Shown here: positions 41,693 to 50,166 of the stretch, piece after piece
Numbering within the stretch: position 1 is the first letter of the stretch
Layout of the letters: each line of letters starts with the position of its first letter
From: Burkholderia sp. Ax-1719
Lineage (GTDB): Bacteria > Pseudomonadota > Gammaproteobacteria > Burkholderiales > Burkholderiaceae
DNA: 64,000 nt
NCBI RefSeq assembly: GCF_011753055.1
Contig: NZ_VWWJ01000002.1
Coordinates: forward strand, 186,001-250,000
Direction: 5' to 3'
The notes under the pieces: generated by a model
The model's input: the letters and a program-made list of their open reading frames with translations, nothing else
What the model was told of the DNA's origin: nothing
The model's database searches: none
Program-made: the position numbers and the translations under genes

Positions 41693-42654
41693 GAGCGATC
41701 AGGCGCGTGTTATGGATGCTTGGCGTAAGCCTCACGCTGCTATTTGCCGCGAGCGGCGCTCACGCGCAGAGTTGCCAGGCTGTGGCGAACCCGGTGAGCT
41801 TCGGTTCGGTCAGCCCGATAGCGAACGTGCCTTATACGACCACCTCGACCATCAGCGTGACCTGCACGTGGCCGGCGGTGACCCTGACGCCCGATGTACT
41901 CGTGTGCCTGAATCTGGGCGGCACGAGCCCGCGCTCGCTCGTCAACGGCTCGAATACGCTGAGCTACGATCTCTATCGCGACAATGGACACGCTCAGGCC
42001 TGGGGATCGACATATTCGGGCACCACGCCCATTTCGCTCACGATGAGCAAACCGAGCGGCACGACGCTCACCACGACCGTGACGGTCTACGGGCAGATAA
42101 GCGCGTCGCAGCCCACGGTGCCCACCGTCAATAACGCGAGCACGACGTATACGCAGACTTTCGGCGGCAATACCACGTCGATCAATTACGGCTTTTATCT
42201 GCTGATCGCGCCGACCTGCGCGTCGCTGGGCACGGGCGGCACATTTCCTTTCACGGTGACCGCCACCGTTATCAATAACTGCAATATCACTGCGACCAAC
42301 GTGGCTTTTGGATCGGCGGGCGTGCTCAGTTCTGCGCTTACCGCGACGGGCGCAATTACGACGGTTTGCACCAATGGCGATGCCTTCAAGATCGCGCTGA
42401 ACGGCGGCGCAAGCGGCAATGTGGGCGCGCGCGCCATGCAGCGCTCGGGCGGCGGTGGCACCGTCAATTACCAGCTCTATCTGGATTCTGGCCACAGCAG
42501 CGCGTGGGGCGACGGCACGGGCAGCACGGCCACGCAGGCTGGCACGGGTTCGGGCACGCAACAGGTTTTCACGGTCTATGGACAGGTGCCCGCGCAAAGC
42601 ACGCCCGCACCCGGCAATTACAGCGACACCATTACCGCGACCATTTATTTTTGA
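41689..42654 (+). CDS. Two-domain spore coat U protein, likely pilus tip adhesin (CsuE-like)
   Basis: This protein of about 321 residues has a signal peptide (cleaved after GAHA) and two spore-coat-U domains, at about 25-180 and 185-321. Both start with the C-x-xxxxVxFG pattern (QSCQAVANPVSFG and INNCNITATNVAFG). Two-domain subunits cap Csu pili and bind hydrophobic surfaces. I chose TTG 41689, which overlaps the usher's TGA and follows CAGGAG, because it alone gives a compact signal peptide. The next ATG, 27 bases in, would shorten it. Confidence 0.87.
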   Translation: MRAIRRVLWMLGVSLTLLFAASGAHAQSCQAVANPVSFGSVSPIANVPYTTTSTISVTCTWPAVTLTPDVLVCLNLGGTSPRSLVNGSNTLSYDLYRDNGHAQAWGSTYSGTTPISLTMSKPSGTTLTTTVTVYGQISASQPTVPTVNNASTTYTQTFGGNTTSINYGFYLLIAPTCASLGTGGTFPFTVTATVINNCNITATNVAFGSAGVLSSALTATGAITTVCTNGDAFKIALNGGASGNVGARAMQRSGGGGTVNYQLYLDSGHSSAWGDGTGSTATQAGTGSGTQQVFTVYGQVPAQSTPAPGNYSDTITATIYF

Positions 42655-42658
42655 ATGG

Positions 42659-42678
42659 GGTGCTAACGTGTTAGCGCC
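42659..42678 (+). terminator. Hairpin after the pilus operon
   Basis: GGTGCTAAC and GTTAGCGCC pair (one G-U) around a two-base centre, four bases after the tip gene stop. It is followed by AAAAA rather than T, so it probably stabilises or weakly ends the pilus mRNA. Confidence 0.45.
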
Positions 42679-42838
42679 AAAAATCGAAACTTATCATTGC
42701 GGAGAATGCGCTTAATTATTCGCGGCTGTCTTTCTAAACTTGGTATGAAATGGCGTGGATTCAATCGTCATCGAGAAATATGAAAGGACTGTTCAGGTCC
42801 AGATTCCATTCGAGCACATTCGAACCAAGGAGGAGCAC

Positions 42839-43141
42839 ATGATGAAGAAGGCAACCCGCACACTCATTGCAGCCGCTATTGTCGTCACGACGTCGGGCGT
42901 TGCTTACGCACAGAACAACACGCTGGCCACGCCGTCGGTCAAGTCGCCGGTTGCGCCCGCAAGCGAAAATAGTGGATATGGCACGCCTGCCGCCGCGAAT
43001 TCGGAAAGCGGCATGAGCGCCGGCGCAATGAATTCAAGCATGCCGAATGGCGCAAATGCGGCCGCAGCGGCAGACACGGGCGCATATGGCGCGAACAACA
43101 CGTTGGCCAGACCGTCGGTCAAGTCGCCGGTCGGACAGTAA
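42839..43141 (+). CDS. Small secreted protein with repeated end motif
   Basis: This 100-residue protein starts after a very strong AAGGAGGAG site. It has a signal peptide (MMKKATRTLIAAAIVVTTSG, cleavage near YAQ). The mature part is Asn/Ala/Ser/Gly-rich and bracketed by two near-identical 13-residue blocks, NNTLATPSVKSPV at its start and NNTLARPSVKSPV at its end. I do not recognise it. It has its own terminator and so is an independent transcript behind the pilus operon. A surface or matrix role is conceivable. Confidence 0.75.
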   Translation: MMKKATRTLIAAAIVVTTSGVAYAQNNTLATPSVKSPVAPASENSGYGTPAAANSESGMSAGAMNSSMPNGANAAAAADTGAYGANNTLARPSVKSPVGQ

Positions 43142-43159
43142 GCGCTTTCGCCAGGGAAG

Positions 43160-43188
43160 ACCGCTGTTCTCCAGAACGGCGGTTTTTT
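43160..43188 (+). terminator. Strong intrinsic terminator
   Basis: ACCGCTGTTCT (43160-43170) pairs with AGAACGGCGGT (43173-43183, one G-T pair) and is followed by six T. It ends the small secreted protein transcript. Confidence 0.85.
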
Positions 43189-43211
43189 CATTGGCCTTAT
43201 AGTTCGTATGG

Positions 43212-44123
43212 CTAATCAATCAGCTTCGATGTCGTTCGCACGATTTCGTCGACGAACACCTGAATCATGGGATGCTTGCGCTCGCCGCGTCGCCAGGCAA
43301 CGTAGATTTTGCGGCGAACCTCGGGCTTCAGTTTGACCCATGACACACCGGGTGGGGCGCGCAGCACCCGAAGGCCCGGTGCAACCGACACCGAACATCC
43401 CGAAGCCACCATGGCTTCCACCATCTCCGACCCACGGCATCGCGCGTTGATGCGCGGCTCGAAGCCGGCGCGACGGCACAGGTCGATGACGAAGGCGCCG
43501 ATCGTGCTCCACGTCGATTCGATTGCCCACGATTCATTGCGGAGATCGGCCAGACTCAGCGAAGATTTCCTGCTCAACGGGTGGCCTGTCGCCAGCGCCA
43601 CGTAGAGCGAGTCCTCCGTTAGGGGCACGACCTCGATGCTTTCGCGGTTATCGCCCATCGCGATCGAAATGTCGTCGATCAAGGCGATGTCCGTGCGCCA
43701 GGAGCGCAGCGCCGCGATCGCGTCGATAGGTTCCATTTCCTCGATGGCAATTTCCAGGCGCGCATAAGCATGCCGGAGCTCCTTGACCGTGTCCGGAAGC
43801 ACCATCGAAGCGATCGACGGAAAAGCGGCGACACGCAGCTCGCCTGCAATGTCCTGTTTCAGTTCCGCCAGCACCGAACGGGCTTCATCGAGCACGCCCA
43901 TCACGCGTTCGGCATACGCCGCCAACGCCTGACCGGAGGGCGTGAGTCTGACGCCACGACCCACGCGTTCGGTGAGTTGCGCGCCGGTTTCCTGCTCAAG
44001 TTGTCCGATCTGCTGCGATACCGCCGACGGCGTCAGGAATAGCGCCTCAGCCGCCGCCGCCATGGTGCCGCACCTCGCCAGTTCCAGCAGCGCCCGCAAT
44101 CGTCCGAGATCCATTGCCTTCAT
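43212..44123 (-). CDS. LysR-family transcriptional regulator
   Basis: This 303-residue regulator has an N-terminal helix-turn-helix (GTMAAAAEALFLTPSAVSQQIGQLE, about residues 19-43) and a C-terminal LysR effector-binding domain. It may start at ATG 44123 or at ATG 44114 (MDLGRL). It is divergent to the DUF3563 and PhzF-like genes with 125 bases between, so these are its likely targets. The effector is unknown. Confidence 0.92.
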   Translation of the reverse strand: MKAMDLGRLRALLELARCGTMAAAAEALFLTPSAVSQQIGQLEQETGAQLTERVGRGVRLTPSGQALAAYAERVMGVLDEARSVLAELKQDIAGELRVAAFPSIASMVLPDTVKELRHAYARLEIAIEEMEPIDAIAALRSWRTDIALIDDISIAMGDNRESIEVVPLTEDSLYVALATGHPLSRKSSLSLADLRNESWAIESTWSTIGAFVIDLCRRAGFEPRINARCRGSEMVEAMVASGCSVSVAPGLRVLRAPPGVSWVKLKPEVRRKIYVAWRRGERKHPMIQVFVDEIVRTTSKLID

Positions 44124-44248
44124 CCCCGATTTTAATTGTTCACATTCGCTAATGTATTGCTAAAAAAACGATAAGTATACGTGTACGAATTCGACGCCTA
44201 GAGTGCGAGCTAACCCCAACGTTCGTTAGCCACTTCACGGAGGTCGTT

Positions 44249-44389
44249 ATGCCTGGCTTTCCCTTGTTCACACGTATTTGCCGCTGGTTTGCGCGCCTCG
44301 AACAACGCCAGAGCGTGGGGTATCTTGCGGGCGCTGGCGATCTCGCCGAACTGGAGCGCAGGATGCGCGCGCTTGAAAGACACGGCTAG
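44249..44389 (+). CDS. DUF3563 micro-protein
   Basis: This 46-residue protein is read from ATG 44249 after an ACGGAGG ribosome site. The pattern FTRICRWFARLEQR, then YLAGAGDLAELERRMRALER is the DUF3563 signature as I know it from Burkholderiaceae, where such proteins occur in several copies. It is an amphipathic helical peptide without signal or membrane helix. Function is unknown; many copies lie near regulators or cell-envelope genes. Confidence 0.8.
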   Translation: MPGFPLFTRICRWFARLEQRQSVGYLAGAGDLAELERRMRALERHG

Positions 44390-44470
44390 CGGATCAGCAA
44401 GGTCTGCTTTACATTGTCTGCGGTTCGATTCCTCATCCACGGTTACGGCTCGTCAGACAAGAAAATCCCC

Positions 44471-45262
44471 ATGAACATCCATCGCATACTTTGTTTCGGA
44501 CGCAACGACGAGAGCGGCAACGCCGCACTGGTCGTCGAACAGGCGCAACTGGACGAAGTGCAACGTCTGGCGTTTGCCCAGAAGCAGGGCGCCAATGCGA
44601 CGGTGTTCGTCGAGGAGGACGCGGCGGGTGGCAGGGTGCTCGATTACTACTATCCGCATACGCGCAGCCCGCTTTGTCTGCATGCGACGCTCGCGGCAAG
44701 TGCGCTGCTTTTCGAGCGTAATCCTGATAGCGGGCGTATTCGCTGCGTGACCAGCATGCGTCGGCAGTCGCTTGAGATTGAGCGAATCGACGGGACGCTT
44801 TTCGTCACCCTGCAGGCGCAGCCTTGCCCGTCATTGGCTGGCACAGTGGACGACGTTGCTGGACTGCTTCGAATCCGGCCCATGGAGCTAATCGGTCGGC
44901 CGCGACTGGCGTCGGTGGGCAGCGCAAAGCTGCTGGTAGAAGTGGCGGATCGGCCCACCCTGGACGCACTGCGACCGGATCTCGCGGGTATCGGAAACTG
45001 GGGGCGCCAGCACGGCGTTTCCGGGATATACGCCTATTGCCGTCTTGATGACGATGTTTACGCCGGGCGCAATTTCAATCATCTCGAACCTCGCTTCGAA
45101 GATCCCGCCACGGGTGTGGCGGCCGGTGCGCTGGCCTTGTCGCTGGAGCGAAACATGACGCTGTTGCAGGGCGATGCGCTGGGCAAGCCTTGTACGCTGC
45201 AGGCTCGATATACGAACGGGGTAGTGCAGGTTGGCGGTCGGGCGGTTAGAGCTACCGGCTAG
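44471..45262 (+). CDS. PhzF-family protein with an altered active site
   Basis: This 263-residue protein has the two-lobed PhzF/diaminopimelate-epimerase-like fold. Visible motifs are SGNAALVV near residue 15, PLCLHATLAA near 68 (usually P-x-C/A-G-H-A/P-T), and the lobe-2 motif FEDPATGVAAGALAL near 215. In PhzF the catalytic Glu45 lies in a LSExTFV segment. Here the aligned stretch is GANATVFV, with Ala (or Asn) in that place, so proton-shuttling isomerase activity may be lost or changed. It lies 81 bases after the DUF3563 gene. Confidence 0.85.
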   Translation: MNIHRILCFGRNDESGNAALVVEQAQLDEVQRLAFAQKQGANATVFVEEDAAGGRVLDYYYPHTRSPLCLHATLAASALLFERNPDSGRIRCVTSMRRQSLEIERIDGTLFVTLQAQPCPSLAGTVDDVAGLLRIRPMELIGRPRLASVGSAKLLVEVADRPTLDALRPDLAGIGNWGRQHGVSGIYAYCRLDDDVYAGRNFNHLEPRFEDPATGVAAGALALSLERNMTLLQGDALGKPCTLQARYTNGVVQVGGRAVRATG

Positions 45263-45311
45263 TTTGCGCGGCGCCGCAACGCCACCGCTGCGTCACTGTT
45301 TCCCCAAAAGA

Positions 45312-45336
45312 AAACGCCCGGAATTTCCGGGCGTTT
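45312..45336. terminator. Bidirectional intrinsic terminator
   Basis: AAACGCCCGGAA and its exact reverse complement around a single T form a very stable stem. T-runs flank it on both strands. It separates the convergent PhzF-like and small secreted protein genes. Confidence 0.85.
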
Positions 45337-45360
45337 GGCTTTCATCGGCCGTAATCGACT

Positions 45361-45657
45361 TCAAAACGTCACAGTCCACAGCGCATTCGCGGTCCGTTGC
45401 GCGCCAAACTGCACGGCGGAAGTAATCCGCATCGGCGAAGCGTCGGCTTGCGAGACGAGATAGGGCTCGCCGTGCAGACAGCTCACGGCGGGGGCAACAC
45501 GGTCGTCCACTGCGCTAATGAGGCAGCTTTGCTGGACGACGAGGCTCACGACCATCGAGGCCGGAGCGGGTTCGGCGGCGTCGCCGGTAGCGAGAACCGA
45601 GAGGCTGAGGGCGAGCCCGAAGGCTAACGCCAGCCAGAGGCGGATAGGGCGGGACAT
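45361..45657 (-). CDS. Small secreted hypothetical protein
   Basis: This 98-residue protein has a clear signal peptide (LWLALAFGLALSLSVLATGDA, cleavage near AEPAPA). The mature part has two cysteines (QQSCLIS and VSCLHG), which probably form a disulphide, and ends VQFGAQRTANALWTVTF, resembling a beta-strand terminus. I do not recognise the family. It is convergent with the PhzF-like gene and lies 116 bases downstream of the next small membrane protein on the same strand. Confidence 0.65.
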   Translation of the reverse strand: MSRPIRLWLALAFGLALSLSVLATGDAAEPAPASMVVSLVVQQSCLISAVDDRVAPAVSCLHGEPYLVSQADASPMRITSAVQFGAQRTANALWTVTF

Positions 45658-45773
45658 GTTCGGAAACGATTCTTCTGTGTTGCGGGTGCAGGGATCGATG
45701 GATGGGAACGGCGTCTATCCGTTTGTCGGCAGCGCGGCGCAAAAGTTGAGCGCTGCGCCGATCGGCAGCGGCT

Positions 45774-46193
45774 TCAGGTTGGTCGGCGCTCCATGGGGGC
45801 AGATCCCCGCGCCCCCTGCAGTTTCGCGCGCGGAGTGAGGGCGGCCAGCACGGCGGCGATGACGAAGAGCGCGGGCACGTCGCCGAGCAGATGGCCGTGA
45901 TGGCCGGGCGTTGCGAACGATTGCGCGGCCATGATCGCGCCGTGCACCACGCTGGACCAGACGGTGAACCAGATCAGGCTCAGATGAGCGAGCGGATCGC
46001 GCGCGGCGCGCATCAGAAACACGCCGAGCGTCGCGTAGATGCCGACGATCATCAGCGGATAGTCCGAATGCCCGGTGTGCCACGCCCAACCGGCAGGCCA
46101 GAGCACCATCAGCGGATAGACCGCGAAGGTTGCGATCGCACCGATGGCGACGAGCGCGATGCGCAGATACCGAAGGCGTGCCGGGTCGTCCAT
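45774..46193 (-). CDS. Small membrane protein (DUF6632-like)
   Basis: This 139-residue protein has four membrane helices: YLRIALVAIGAIATFAVYPL, DYPLMIVGIYATLGVFLM, LSLIWFTVWSSVVHGAIMAA and VPALFVIAAVLAALTP. A His-rich loop (SFATPGHHGHLLGD) sits between the last two. The pattern is that of small DUF6632-type proteins, though I am not certain of the family number. Its start region faces the Zur box and the zinc receptor gene across 361 bases, and the histidines would fit a metal link. That is speculation. Confidence 0.65.
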   Translation of the reverse strand: MDDPARLRYLRIALVAIGAIATFAVYPLMVLWPAGWAWHTGHSDYPLMIVGIYATLGVFLMRAARDPLAHLSLIWFTVWSSVVHGAIMAAQSFATPGHHGHLLGDVPALFVIAAVLAALTPRAKLQGARGSAPMERRPT

Positions 46194-46554
46194 TGCGTCC
46201 TGCCTTTGCGCTGTTTTCGCGCTGACTTTGGGGTGCGCTTCGCGCCCGCGGCTGCGGGCCGATGTCGTGAATATGCGCGTCTAAGTGCGCTCTTGCAACA
46301 TTCCCGAAAGAATTTTCTTCCCGCCCTACGAACCTTGTCTGGCGGGCTATTCAGCGATTTCCGCCAGTTTCAGTACGGTAAGCAAACTGAAAATTTATCT
46401 TCACAATCAGTAATGTTATAACGTAACATTCGCGTCGACTATTGCGGCCCGCTACGCAAAAGCACCTCACGCGCCGCGCACATGGGCCAGGGGAATCGCC
46501 CGTGCGCCGCGCCTCATTCCACCGACGCAACTCAAGAAGCAAACAACGATCACC
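46194..46554. other. Divergent intergenic region with Zur box
   Basis: These 361 bases lie between the small membrane protein and the receptor gene. They contain the Zur-type palindrome at 46412-46430 and AT-rich DNA around 46360-46430, where the receptor promoter should lie. No gene is evident. Confidence 0.6.
46412..46430. promoter_or_regulatory. Zur box
   Basis: AATGTTA and TAACATT are exact inverted repeats around TAACG. The whole reads ATGTTATAACGTAACAT and differs little from the known Zur consensus TGTTATAWTATAACA. It lies 124 bases before the receptor start, so zinc-bound Zur should repress the receptor. Confidence 0.8.
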
Positions 46555-48714
46555 GTGGCGACTTCAACCCAGTCTGAACTTTCATCGATGCGGCGCGCTG
46601 GACGCGCGCGACGCGCATTTTCGTCCCGCTCGGCGCTGCTGCGCCTTACGCCGGTTTCGCTCGCACTGCTCGGCGCGCTGGCCCATGCGCAATCCACGAA
46701 TAGCGGCACGAATAGCGCTGCGGGCAGCGTGAGCGCGAACTCAGCGTCCGAAGCCACGCTCGCGCCCGTCTTCGTCACCGCGAATCCGCTCGGCGACGCC
46801 GATCTGATTGCGCCCGCTACCGCGCTCGACGGCGACGCGCTGACGCTGCGCGCCGCCAATTCGATCGGCGAAACGCTCAACGGCCTGCCCGGCGTGTCGA
46901 CGACGACCTACGGCCCGATGGTCGGCCGCCCGATCATCCGCGGCATGGACGGCGACCGCATCCGTATGCTGCAGAACGGCGTCGCGGCCTGGGACGCTTC
47001 CTCGCTCTCGTATGACCACGCCGTGCCGCAGGACCCGCTCACGGTCGAGCGCGTCGAAATCGTGCGCGGCCCGGCGGCGTTGCTCTATGGCGGTAACGCG
47101 ATCGGCGGCGTCGTCAACACGATTGACAACCGCATTCCGCGCGAGCCGATTCAGGGCGTGACGGGCGCAGTCGACGCCAGCTACGGCGGCGCCAACGACG
47201 CACGCGCGGGCGCGGCGCAAGTGGAAGCCGGCAATGGCCAGTTCGCCTTCCACGTGGACGCCTTCGACCGCGACACCAGCAACGAACGCATCCCCGGCTA
47301 TGCCCATTCGACGCGCCAGCGCGCGCTCGACGGCGCGGATGCGAGCGAAGCCTACGGCAGCATTCCGAATAGCGATGGCCGCTGGCATGGCGGCGCAGTC
47401 GGCACCTCGTACACGTGGGCCGACGGCTACGCGGGCGTCTCGTACAACGGCTACCAGAGCGATTACGGCTCGGTCGCCGAAGACGACGTGCGTCTGCGCA
47501 TGCATCAGGATCACGTGGCCGTGGCCTCGGAAGTGCGCAATCTGCGCGGGCCGTTCAGCCAGCTCAAATTCGACTTCGGCTACACCGACTACGAGCACCG
47601 CGAAATCGACAACGGCACCGTAGGCACGACGTTCCGCAATCACGGTTACGAAGCGCGGCTCGAAGCGCGGCACAAGAAGATCGGTCCGTTCGAGGGTGCG
47701 ATTGGCGTGCAGGTGAGCCAGAACACGTTCTCCGCGCTCGGCGACGAAGCGCTCGTGCCGACCACGCAGACAACCAATGTCGCGCTATTCGGACTCGAAG
47801 AATGGAACGTCACGCCGGCGCTCAAGCTGAGCGTGGGCGCGCGCTACGAGCACGTGAAGCTCGACCCGACGCCCAACGGCAACGATAAATTCGCCTCGGC
47901 GCAAGGGCGCGATTTCAATGCGGGCAGTTTGTCTGCGGGCGCGCTCTACAAGCTGACGCCGGCATGGTCCGTGGTGGGCAACGTGGCCTACACGGAACGC
48001 GCGCCGACGTTTTACGAGCTGTACGCGAACGGCCCGCACGACGCGACGGGGCAATATCTGATCGGCAATCCGGACGCGCAGAAAGAGAAGGCGATCTCCA
48101 CCGATCTTTCGTTGCGCTTCGAACGCGGCCCGAACAAGGCCAGCGCGGGCGTGTTCTATAGCCGCTTCCGCAACTATCTGACCGAGTACAACACCGGTCG
48201 TCTGGTAAATGACGATGACGAAGTCGTCCCCGCCGGCACCGACGATGCCCTGAACGAAGCGGTTTATCGCGGCGTGCGCGCGGAGTTCTACGGCGTGGAA
48301 ATCGACAGCAAGTGGCGCGTATTCGAGAAGGGCGCGCATCGCGTGGATGTGTCGTTCACGGCGGATTACACGCACGCACGCAATGTCGATACGGGCGCAC
48401 CGCTACCGCGCATCGCGCCGCTGCGCGCGACGCTGGCGGGCGATTACGGTTATGGTCCGTTTGGGGCGCGCGCGGAACTCGTGCATGCCTGGGCGCAACA
48501 TCGCGTGCCCGAAGACGATCTGCCGACCGATGGCTACACCACGCTCGCACTGATACTGACGTACAAGTTCCACGTGGGATCGACGAACTGGCTTGCCTAT
48601 GTGCGTGGAGACAATCTCACGAATCAGGACGTGCGTTATGCGAGTTCGGTGGTGCGCGACATTGCGCCGGAAGGCGGACGCAGTGTGATGGTGGGATTGA
48701 GGACGACGTTCTAA
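46555..48714 (+). CDS. TonB-dependent zinc receptor (ZnuD-like)
   Basis: This protein of about 719 residues is an outer-membrane receptor. A long Arg-rich leader precedes the signal peptide ending near GALAHAQS. The plug domain follows (ETLNGLPGVSTTTYGPMVGR, PIIRGMDGDRIRMLQNGV, VERVEIVRGPAALLYGGNAIGG), then a 22-strand barrel ending in GLRTTF. The plug wording (DASSLSYDHAVPQDPL) is that of ZnuD-type receptors, and the Zur box upstream supports zinc uptake. GTG 46555 is uncertain; ATG 46588 gives a shorter leader. Confidence 0.9.
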   Translation: MATSTQSELSSMRRAGRARRAFSSRSALLRLTPVSLALLGALAHAQSTNSGTNSAAGSVSANSASEATLAPVFVTANPLGDADLIAPATALDGDALTLRAANSIGETLNGLPGVSTTTYGPMVGRPIIRGMDGDRIRMLQNGVAAWDASSLSYDHAVPQDPLTVERVEIVRGPAALLYGGNAIGGVVNTIDNRIPREPIQGVTGAVDASYGGANDARAGAAQVEAGNGQFAFHVDAFDRDTSNERIPGYAHSTRQRALDGADASEAYGSIPNSDGRWHGGAVGTSYTWADGYAGVSYNGYQSDYGSVAEDDVRLRMHQDHVAVASEVRNLRGPFSQLKFDFGYTDYEHREIDNGTVGTTFRNHGYEARLEARHKKIGPFEGAIGVQVSQNTFSALGDEALVPTTQTTNVALFGLEEWNVTPALKLSVGARYEHVKLDPTPNGNDKFASAQGRDFNAGSLSAGALYKLTPAWSVVGNVAYTERAPTFYELYANGPHDATGQYLIGNPDAQKEKAISTDLSLRFERGPNKASAGVFYSRFRNYLTEYNTGRLVNDDDEVVPAGTDDALNEAVYRGVRAEFYGVEIDSKWRVFEKGAHRVDVSFTADYTHARNVDTGAPLPRIAPLRATLAGDYGYGPFGARAELVHAWAQHRVPEDDLPTDGYTTLALILTYKFHVGSTNWLAYVRGDNLTNQDVRYASSVVRDIAPEGGRSVMVGLRTTF

Positions 48715-48804
48715 AGCGCGGGGCGGTTCAGGCCAGTTGTTCCACGTGGCTTGAATAGTATTCCTCAGTGAGTGTCGAAGGCGGCCAGAACCCGCCGCCT
48801 TCGT

Positions 48805-50166
48805 TCACACCTGTGCTTTGACTTCCGCCTCTTCCTGCACGACCAGCCCGCTCACCGAAGCAGTCAACCCCCGTCCACCCGGATTATTGCGCAGGGCCAG
48901 CTTCAAACCATGCCGTTGCGCAATCCGCATCGCAATCGAAAGTCCCAGCCCGCTACCCGTGCCCGGCACATGGTTGGCGCGATAAAAGCGGTCCAGCACG
49001 CGTTCGAGATGTTCCTCCGGAATGCCCGGTCCGTTGTCCACTACATCGAAACCTACGCGGCCATTCGTGCGGGTGAGCACCAGATCGATCTTGCCGCCGG
49101 GCGGCGTGTAACGGATGGCGTTGTCGAGCAGATTGTTCAGCAGCGTAGCGAGGCCGTGTGCGTCGGCGGCCACGTTGCAGATATCGTCGTCGGTGACGGG
49201 CGGCCGCAGTTCCAGCCCGAGATCGATGTTCTTTTCTTCGGCGAGCAACGAGAGATCGCCGATAGCCTGTTCGCCCAGACGGCGCAGGCTCACGGCGGCC
49301 ACGGGTAATTCTGCCTGCGCATCCTCGCGCGCGAGCGTGAGCAATTGCTGCACCAGGCGGATAAGACGGTTCAGACGCGTTTCGATGCGCTCGGTTGTCT
49401 GCGGCTCGCCGCTAAGCGTGCCATCGCGAAACGCCGCCTGCAATTGCAGTTTGAGCGCCGCGAGCGGCGAGCGTAGCTCGTGCGCGGCATCGGCGATAAA
49501 GGTGCGCTGGGCCTGCGAAGCCGTATTCAGACGCGCGAGCAGATCGTTGAGCGCGACCACCAGCGGGCGCAGTTCGATTGGCACCGACCCGTCGAGCTTG
49601 ACCGGCCCGAGCGCATTGTGCGAACGCGCGGCCAGCAGCGTCGAGAGCGCGCCCACGGGAGCCAGTCCGCGCGCCACCACCAGCAGGACCAGCACGATGG
49701 CCACCGGCACGAACACCGCCAGCGGCCAGAGCGTGTGCAGCGCCAGTTGCAGGGCCAGCGTCTCGCGGACGGAGATCGGCTGCGCCACCTGTACGAAGCG
49801 ATCGGCTTGCTGCACGCCGAAGGTGCGCCAGTGCGATTCCTCGTGCTCGAAAGTATGAAAGCCTTCGGGATTGCGCGGCAAGGGCTCGGCCTGCGCGGTG
49901 TGATAGATCGCCGTGCCGTTGCGATCCCAGATTTCGATCAGGATGCGATCGTCGGCAATGCCCTGCATATCCGGCTCGTGCTGCTCGCTGCCGTGGCCCG
50001 AGCGCAGGTTCGAGGGCAGCGAGAGCGCGACGGCGCGCAGTTCGTAATCGAATAACTCGCTCGCTTCGTTGCGCGCCGTGTGGAAAATGCCGAATCCCGC
50101 CACCGCCGATCCGACCGCGAAGCCGCAGATCAGCCAGCCCAGCAGGCGGCGTTTGATCGATCTCAT
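48805..50166 (-). CDS. QseC/PmrB-like sensor histidine kinase
   Basis: This 453-residue kinase has an N-terminal helix, a periplasmic sensor domain (about 30-150), a second helix (VFVPVAIVLVLLVVARG) and HAMP. HisKA follows with His near residue 235 (DAAHELRSPLAAL), then HATPase with NLLDNAIRY, VDNGPGIPEE and GSGLGLSIAMRIA. Its start overlaps the stop of the response regulator by four bases, so the pair is translationally coupled. It is the last gene of the efflux operon and should sense a pump substrate or envelope signal. Confidence 0.94.
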   Translation of the reverse strand: MRSIKRRLLGWLICGFAVGSAVAGFGIFHTARNEASELFDYELRAVALSLPSNLRSGHGSEQHEPDMQGIADDRILIEIWDRNGTAIYHTAQAEPLPRNPEGFHTFEHEESHWRTFGVQQADRFVQVAQPISVRETLALQLALHTLWPLAVFVPVAIVLVLLVVARGLAPVGALSTLLAARSHNALGPVKLDGSVPIELRPLVVALNDLLARLNTASQAQRTFIADAAHELRSPLAALKLQLQAAFRDGTLSGEPQTTERIETRLNRLIRLVQQLLTLAREDAQAELPVAAVSLRRLGEQAIGDLSLLAEEKNIDLGLELRPPVTDDDICNVAADAHGLATLLNNLLDNAIRYTPPGGKIDLVLTRTNGRVGFDVVDNGPGIPEEHLERVLDRFYRANHVPGTGSGLGLSIAMRIAQRHGLKLALRNNPGGRGLTASVSGLVVQEEAEVKAQV

